Below are positions 5,561 through 9,156 of a stretch of DNA of 9,156 nt, piece by piece. The stretch is from the NCBI GenBank assembly GCA_964623925.1, contig CAZUVT010000085.1:1-9156 (forward strand), read 5' to 3'. The DNA comes from CATJXY01 sp964623925. Its GTDB lineage: Bacteria; Bacillota_I; Bacilli_A; Erysipelotrichales; Erysipelotrichaceae. The notes under the pieces are model-generated. The model did not search any database. It was not told where the DNA came from and saw only the letters and a list, made by a program, of their open reading frames with translations. Position 1 is the stretch's first letter; every line of letters starts with the position of its first letter. A program made the translations under genes and the position numbers.

Positions 5561-5938
5561 ATGAACCGACATAGGCAAAGAGAAAAGGCGATGACTTGTA
5601 TCTATCAGTCTTTGCTTTTGAAAAAAGATATCAATGAAGTGGCTGAAGAGGTACTTCAATGTAAAAAGGATGACATGGATGATTTTTATATCACCTTGAT
5701 CTATAAGACAATGGAAAATAAAGATCGTTATATTGAATATATTAATGAAGTCTTGACCGATTGGACTTTTTCTCGTTTGGGATATCTTGAGCAGGCAATC
5801 TTGTTGCTGGCATGCAGTGAATTGGATAATCAGACTGCTCATGCAGCCGTTATAATTGATGAATCTGTGCGTCTGACTAAAAGCTACTGTGATGAAGCGG
5901 CATACAGGTTGATCAACGGTGTTTTGGATCGTCTATGA
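5561..5938 (+). CDS. nusB: Transcription antitermination factor NusB
   Basis: NusB binds boxA RNA with NusE (S10) in antitermination complexes that support rRNA transcription. The 125-residue all-helical protein is slightly shorter than usual (about 130-140). It carries the basic start 'NRHRQREKAMTCIYQSLL' (2-19), which matches the family's RxxAxxxLYQ helix. It also has W68 followed by RLGYLEQAILLLACSEL (72-88) and AVIIDESVRLTKSYCDEAAYRLINGVLDRL (96-125), the conserved 'INEAVELAK...FVNGVLD' ending. ATG 5561 has GGAGGT 8 nt upstream. It heads the operon and overlaps xseA by 4 bp (ATGA). In B. subtilis folD lies between nusB and xseA; here it is absent. Confidence 0.93.
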   Translation: MNRHRQREKAMTCIYQSLLLKKDINEVAEEVLQCKKDDMDDFYITLIYKTMENKDRYIEYINEVLTDWTFSRLGYLEQAILLLACSELDNQTAHAAVIIDESVRLTKSYCDEAAYRLINGVLDRL

Positions 5939-7272
5939 GAAATGTTGTCTATACAGTCAGTGATCTGGTCAGATCTTTGAAAAGCAAGCTGGATCTGGAT
6001 CCGACTTTGCAGAAAATCATCGTACAGGGAGAAATATCCAATTTCACTGCTCATCGAAGCGGACACTGGTATTTTACATTAAAAGATGCGGGAAGCAGGA
6101 TCTCCTGTGTTATGTTTGCCTCTTATGTGGCACGATGCCAGTTTAAGCCGAAAGAAGGTATCAAGGTCTTGATTCAGGCCAACACAAGCATTTTTGAATC
6201 ATCCGGTCAGTTGCAACTGTATGTTCTTGCGATGAAGCAGGATGGTATCGGCGATTATTATCAGCAGTTTGAAATGCTGAAAAAGAAGCTTTTCGAACAA
6301 GGATATTTTAATGAAGCTCACAAGAAGCCTTTGCCGAAATATCCGATGAAGATCGGAATCATAACCGGTAAGAATACTGCTGCCAGAGAAGATGTCGTCA
6401 CGACGATACAAAGAAGATGGCCGATATGTGAATTATTTGAATTGAATACCTTGGTTCAGGGAAATGAGGCGGCATCTGAGATGATCCAAGCCTTAAAAAA
6501 ATTGGATGAATTGAATCTTGATGTCATCATTCTGGCTCGTGGAGGCGGTTCTATTGAAGATTTATGGGCATTTAATGACGAACGACTTGCTTTAACGATT
6601 TATCAGGCAAAAACACCGATCATAACCGGAGTCGGGCACGAAGTGGATACGACGATCGTAGATTATGTCAGTGACAGAAGAGCACCGACCCCAACCGGAG
6701 CGGCAGAGATGGCAACTCCGGAATTACAAAAGGTTCTGTTTGATCTGAGCAATCTCAGAAATAGATTGAAAGGGGCTGTAAACAACCATCTTCAATCGAA
6801 GCGAAGGACTTTGGAGCATCTTTCCCAATCTAAAGTGCTGGTGGAGCCGATCAGCATGATTGAAATGAAAAAGATGAAATTGGATTATCTAAGCGGAAGA
6901 TTGGAAAAAGGAATTCATCAGATCTCAAAATCGAAAGACATTTTGAGTCTGAAAAAGACTAAATTGATTCATTGGGCTAATGCAGAGCTTTTTAATCAAA
7001 GACATGCATTGGAAAGGAAAGCATCCTTTTTGAATCAGGCTCTTGAATCTTCTTTTTTAAAGAAAAAACAGCGATTTGAACGAACAGTTCAGCTTTTAGA
7101 TGCCTATTCACCGCTGAAAAGTCTGTCCAGAGGATACAGCTTGGCATTAAATGAAAATCATGAATTGATTACTTCCGTGGAAAAAGTATCGATCCATGAT
7201 CGGATCTCCGTTCAATTTACAGACGGAGTCATCACTGCAGAAGTAATGGATAAGGAGAAAAATCATGAATAA
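5935..7272 (+). CDS. xseA: Exodeoxyribonuclease VII large subunit XseA
   Basis: The catalytic subunit of exonuclease VII degrades single-stranded DNA from both ends to acid-soluble oligonucleotides and works with XseB in the cytoplasm. Its 445 residues are of normal length. An N-terminal OB fold covers about residues 5-100 ('YTVSDLVRSLK', 'IIVQGEISNFTAHRSGHWYFTLKD'). The nuclease core includes KIGIITGKNTAAREDV (139-154), LARGGGSIEDLWAFNDERLA (200-219), and 'TGVGHEVDTTIVDYVSDRRAPTPTGAAE' (231-258), with the conserved GHExDxT and RAPTPTxAAE motifs. Residues about 265-400 are a long helical coiled-coil region that binds small subunits, followed by 'SPLKSLSRGYSLALNE', the usual ending. It starts inside the nusB stop, so it is translationally coupled, and overlaps xseB by 8 bp. 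Confidence 0.97.
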   Translation: MRNVVYTVSDLVRSLKSKLDLDPTLQKIIVQGEISNFTAHRSGHWYFTLKDAGSRISCVMFASYVARCQFKPKEGIKVLIQANTSIFESSGQLQLYVLAMKQDGIGDYYQQFEMLKKKLFEQGYFNEAHKKPLPKYPMKIGIITGKNTAAREDVVTTIQRRWPICELFELNTLVQGNEAASEMIQALKKLDELNLDVIILARGGGSIEDLWAFNDERLALTIYQAKTPIITGVGHEVDTTIVDYVSDRRAPTPTGAAEMATPELQKVLFDLSNLRNRLKGAVNNHLQSKRRTLEHLSQSKVLVEPISMIEMKKMKLDYLSGRLEKGIHQISKSKDILSLKKTKLIHWANAELFNQRHALERKASFLNQALESSFLKKKQRFERTVQLLDAYSPLKSLSRGYSLALNENHELITSVEKVSIHDRISVQFTDGVITAEVMDKEKNHE

Positions 7273-7468
7273 GAAGAAAAATTTTGAGGAGAGCTTGGCT
7301 CGGTTAGATGAACTTGTTAATGCATTGGAAAAAAACGAAGTTCCGCTTGATGAATCCATTGCGATGTTTCAGGAAGGTCTGGAATTGGTCAAAGAATGTG
7401 AAAATCAATTGAAAAGCTTTGAAAAGAAAGTGGAGGAACTTACAAGTGATCAGTCTGACTCAGAGTGA
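7265..7468 (+). CDS. xseB: Exodeoxyribonuclease VII small subunit XseB
   Basis: A 67-residue helical hairpin subunit that binds the XseA coiled coil in multiple copies. The whole sequence fits the family: NFEESLARLDELVNALEKNE, then PLDESIAMFQEGLELVKECE, ending in a charged helix. AAGGAG at 7253-7258 lies 6 nt before the ATG. It overlaps the xseA stop by 8 bp and ispA by 23 bp. Confidence 0.95.
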   Translation: MNKKKNFEESLARLDELVNALEKNEVPLDESIAMFQEGLELVKECENQLKSFEKKVEELTSDQSDSE

Positions 7469-8312
7469 ACTCAAAAGTAAAATTGAAGAAAGGCTGCTTG
7501 CAAGAATAGATGAAATCGAAAATTCTTCCGTTCAGCAGGCAATGAAATATTCATTGATGGCCAAAGGAAAAAGACTGCGTCCCTTATTTGTGTTAAATGT
7601 TTTGATGGGATACGGTCAAGATCCTTGTTTAGGATTGGATGCAGCATGTGCACTTGAAATGATTCACACATATTCCTTGATTCATGATGATCTTCCGGCC
7701 ATGGATGATGATGATTACAGAAGAGGCAATCTTACCTGTCATAAAAAGTTTGATGAAGCTACGGCAATTTTGGCCGGAGATGGTCTTTTGACTCAGGCAT
7801 TTTATCTATCCGCCGGCTGTAGCAGCGACATGAAAAAGAATATGGAGATCACAAAGATCCTGGCAAGATCTGCAGGTGCTCAGGGTATGATCTACGGACA
7901 GGAACTGGATATTCAAAGCGAATCGATGACTTCACTGAATTTTGATGATCTAAAAAAGATTCACCTGAATAAGACAGGTAGATTGTTCAGTGCCGCACTG
8001 ATGATCGGATGCATTCTCTCATCGAAAGAAGAGAAGCTTCCGTTATGGGAAAAAATCGGACATCATGTCGGCTTGGCGTTTCAAATTCAAGATGATATTT
8101 TGGATGTGACGAGTACTCAAAGCGAGCTGGGGAAAAGTACAAGCGATGTTGCAAACGGGAAGTTTACAACAGTCACGCTCTTTGGCCTTGATCGGGCAAA
8201 AGAACTGATGAAAGAGGAATACCAAAAGGCAATTGATTTGATGAAAGAATGTGATTTTGATGACAGTCAAATGAAAGCTTGTCTTCAAAGTCTAATCATT
8301 CGCAAATTTTAG
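7446..8312 (+). CDS. ispA: Farnesyl diphosphate synthase IspA (polyprenyl synthetase family)
   Basis: Condenses dimethylallyl/geranyl diphosphate with isopentenyl diphosphate to give C15 farnesyl diphosphate, the precursor of undecaprenyl phosphate and quinone chains. The 288 residues include GKRLRP (41-46), the first Asp-rich motif DDLPAMD (81-87) followed by DDDYRRG, LAGDGLL (109-115), and the second Asp-rich motif DDILD (216-220). The downstream GKSTSDVANGKFT (229-241) is also conserved. The two-residue insertion in the first DDxxD is typical of bacterial type II FPP synthases, which supports a C15 product over C20. The start is taken as GTG 7446, because GGAGG (7432-7436) lies 9 nt upstream and translation from ATG 7419 would add a basic stretch absent from the family. 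Context between xseB and dxs is standard. Confidence 0.93.
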   Translation: MISLTQSELKSKIEERLLARIDEIENSSVQQAMKYSLMAKGKRLRPLFVLNVLMGYGQDPCLGLDAACALEMIHTYSLIHDDLPAMDDDDYRRGNLTCHKKFDEATAILAGDGLLTQAFYLSAGCSSDMKKNMEITKILARSAGAQGMIYGQELDIQSESMTSLNFDDLKKIHLNKTGRLFSAALMIGCILSSKEEKLPLWEKIGHHVGLAFQIQDDILDVTSTQSELGKSTSDVANGKFTTVTLFGLDRAKELMKEEYQKAIDLMKECDFDDSQMKACLQSLIIRKF

Positions 8313-8323
8313 GAGGCATTTTT

Positions 8324-9156
8324 GTGGATTTGACGAAGATTGAAAGCCCTGCATTTTTAAAACAGTGCAGTTTGGCAGAATTAAAAGAACTGTCATCTGA
8401 AATCAGAAGATTTTTAATTCAGAATGTGGCAAGAACCGGAGGTCATCTATCCAGCAATCTGGGTGTCGTGGAACTGACGATTGCTTTGCATACGGTTTTT
8501 GATTCTCCAAAAGATAAGATCTTTTTTGATGTCGGACATCAATGTTATACGCATAAGATCCTGACCGGTCGGGCGAAAGATTTTTCTACTCTTCGCCAAT
8601 ATGGAGGAATTTCCGGATTTCAGAAAAGGGCAGAAAGTGTTCATGATGTGTGGGAAGCAGGGCATTCATCCACATCGCTATCAGCTGCCTTGGCAATGAC
8701 GGTTTCCCGTGATCTAAATAAGGAAAATTATCATGTTGTTCCTGTGATCGGTGATGGAGCCCTGGGCGGTGGCATGAGCTTAGAAGCCTTGAATCAGATC
8801 GGCAGTCTTCAGAAGAAAATGATCATTATTTTCAATGACAACAATATGTCGATTTCTCAAAATGTCGGCGCTTTGACTTATGCTTTTGCGAATTTACGCT
8901 CAAGCCGTATTTATACCGCGACTAAAAATGATGTTAAAAAAGTTTTAAATCGGAATAATGCCGGTAAAATGGCATTTGAAATGATGAACGCGGTCAAAGA
9001 AACAGTTAAGAAAAATGTTGTTGAATCCAGCATCTTCGGGGAATTCAATCTTGAATATTTAGGGCCGGTCAACGGACATGATATCCAAGCTTTGATTCGC
9101 ACTTTGGAAGCAGCTAAATCCAAAGATAAACCTGTCGTCGTTCATGTTATGACGAA
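8324..9156 (+). CDS. dxs: 1-deoxy-D-xylulose-5-phosphate synthase Dxs (3' truncated by window edge)
   Basis: Thiamine-diphosphate enzyme joining pyruvate and glyceraldehyde-3-phosphate, the first step of the MEP isoprenoid pathway; its product line supplies the ispA gene upstream. The 277 residues visible cover the N-terminal ThDP-binding domain. HLSSNLGVVELT (41-52) and DVGHQCYTHKILTGR (69-83) are present, as is AGHSSTS (111-117). The ThDP signature GDGALGGG (143-150) runs on to NDNNMSIS (171-178), and GPVNGHD (247-253) carries another active-site His. The second half, with the catalytic Glu and transketolase-type domain, lies beyond the window. The start is GTG 8324 with AGGAGG (8311-8316) 7 nt upstream, overlapping the ispA stop. 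Small departures from the common consensus are SGFQKR (usually SGFPKR), GALGGG (GALTGG) and NDNN (NDNE or NDND). Confidence 0.95.
   Translation, partial: MDLTKIESPAFLKQCSLAELKELSSEIRRFLIQNVARTGGHLSSNLGVVELTIALHTVFDSPKDKIFFDVGHQCYTHKILTGRAKDFSTLRQYGGISGFQKRAESVHDVWEAGHSSTSLSAALAMTVSRDLNKENYHVVPVIGDGALGGGMSLEALNQIGSLQKKMIIIFNDNNMSISQNVGALTYAFANLRSSRIYTATKNDVKKVLNRNNAGKMAFEMMNAVKETVKKNVVESSIFGEFNLEYLGPVNGHDIQALIRTLEAAKSKDKPVVVHVMT

Noticed and set aside
7419..7445. ATG 7419 as the ispA start
   Set aside because: It adds a basic stretch not seen in the family, and the strong GGAGG at 7432-7436 points to GTG 7446.

Overview
This window looks like the chromosome of a low-GC, endospore-forming-lineage Bacillota. 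The evidence is a SpoIIIAH homologue, strong GGAGG-type ribosome binding sites, a WXG100-type (type VIIb) secretion gene, and a gene order that follows the Bacillus subtilis block spoIIIAH-(accB-accC)-yqhY-nusB-(folD)-xseA-xseB-ispA-dxs. Small divergences from that block (accB, accC and folD absent, spoIIIAH detached from the rest of spoIIIA, a DUF5662 gene inserted) suggest a lineage outside Bacillus, perhaps Erysipelotrichia. The placement is an inference; no 16S or marker phylogeny is available here.

Layout. (1) Positions 1-807 are the tail of a type VII secretion locus: the 3' end of a probable essC-like ATPase gene whose last ATPase module is degenerate, overlapping esaB (ubiquitin-like YukD family). 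(2) Positions 865-3945 are a tight housekeeping cluster, truB-ribF-rsmF: tRNA pseudouridine-55 synthesis, FMN/FAD synthesis and rRNA m5C methylation. Genes are 1 bp apart or overlap by 4 bp. (3) Positions 3946-4478 hold a stand-alone spoIIIAH. Its ribosome binding site lies in the 3' arm of a long hairpin, and a sigma-E-like promoter sits across the 5' arm and loop. (4) Positions 4534-4860 are an Asp23/YqhY-family gene with its own promoter. (5) Positions 4876-5445 on the minus strand are a DUF5662 gene, facing yqhY across a shared bidirectional terminator and diverging from nusB. (6) From 5561 to the window end runs nusB-xseA-xseB-ispA-dxs, a densely overlapping operon joining an antitermination factor, both exonuclease VII subunits, and the first and C15-prenyl steps of isoprenoid synthesis. 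dxs runs off the edge.

Most of the window is ordinary conserved core genome. The most interesting signals are the hairpin and promoter arrangement before spoIIIAH, the eroded C-terminal EssC module at the left edge, and the DUF5662 gene interrupting an otherwise conserved gene order. I see no mobile elements, CRISPR arrays, tRNA or rRNA genes. The longest gap without a coding region is 115 bp (5446-5560).
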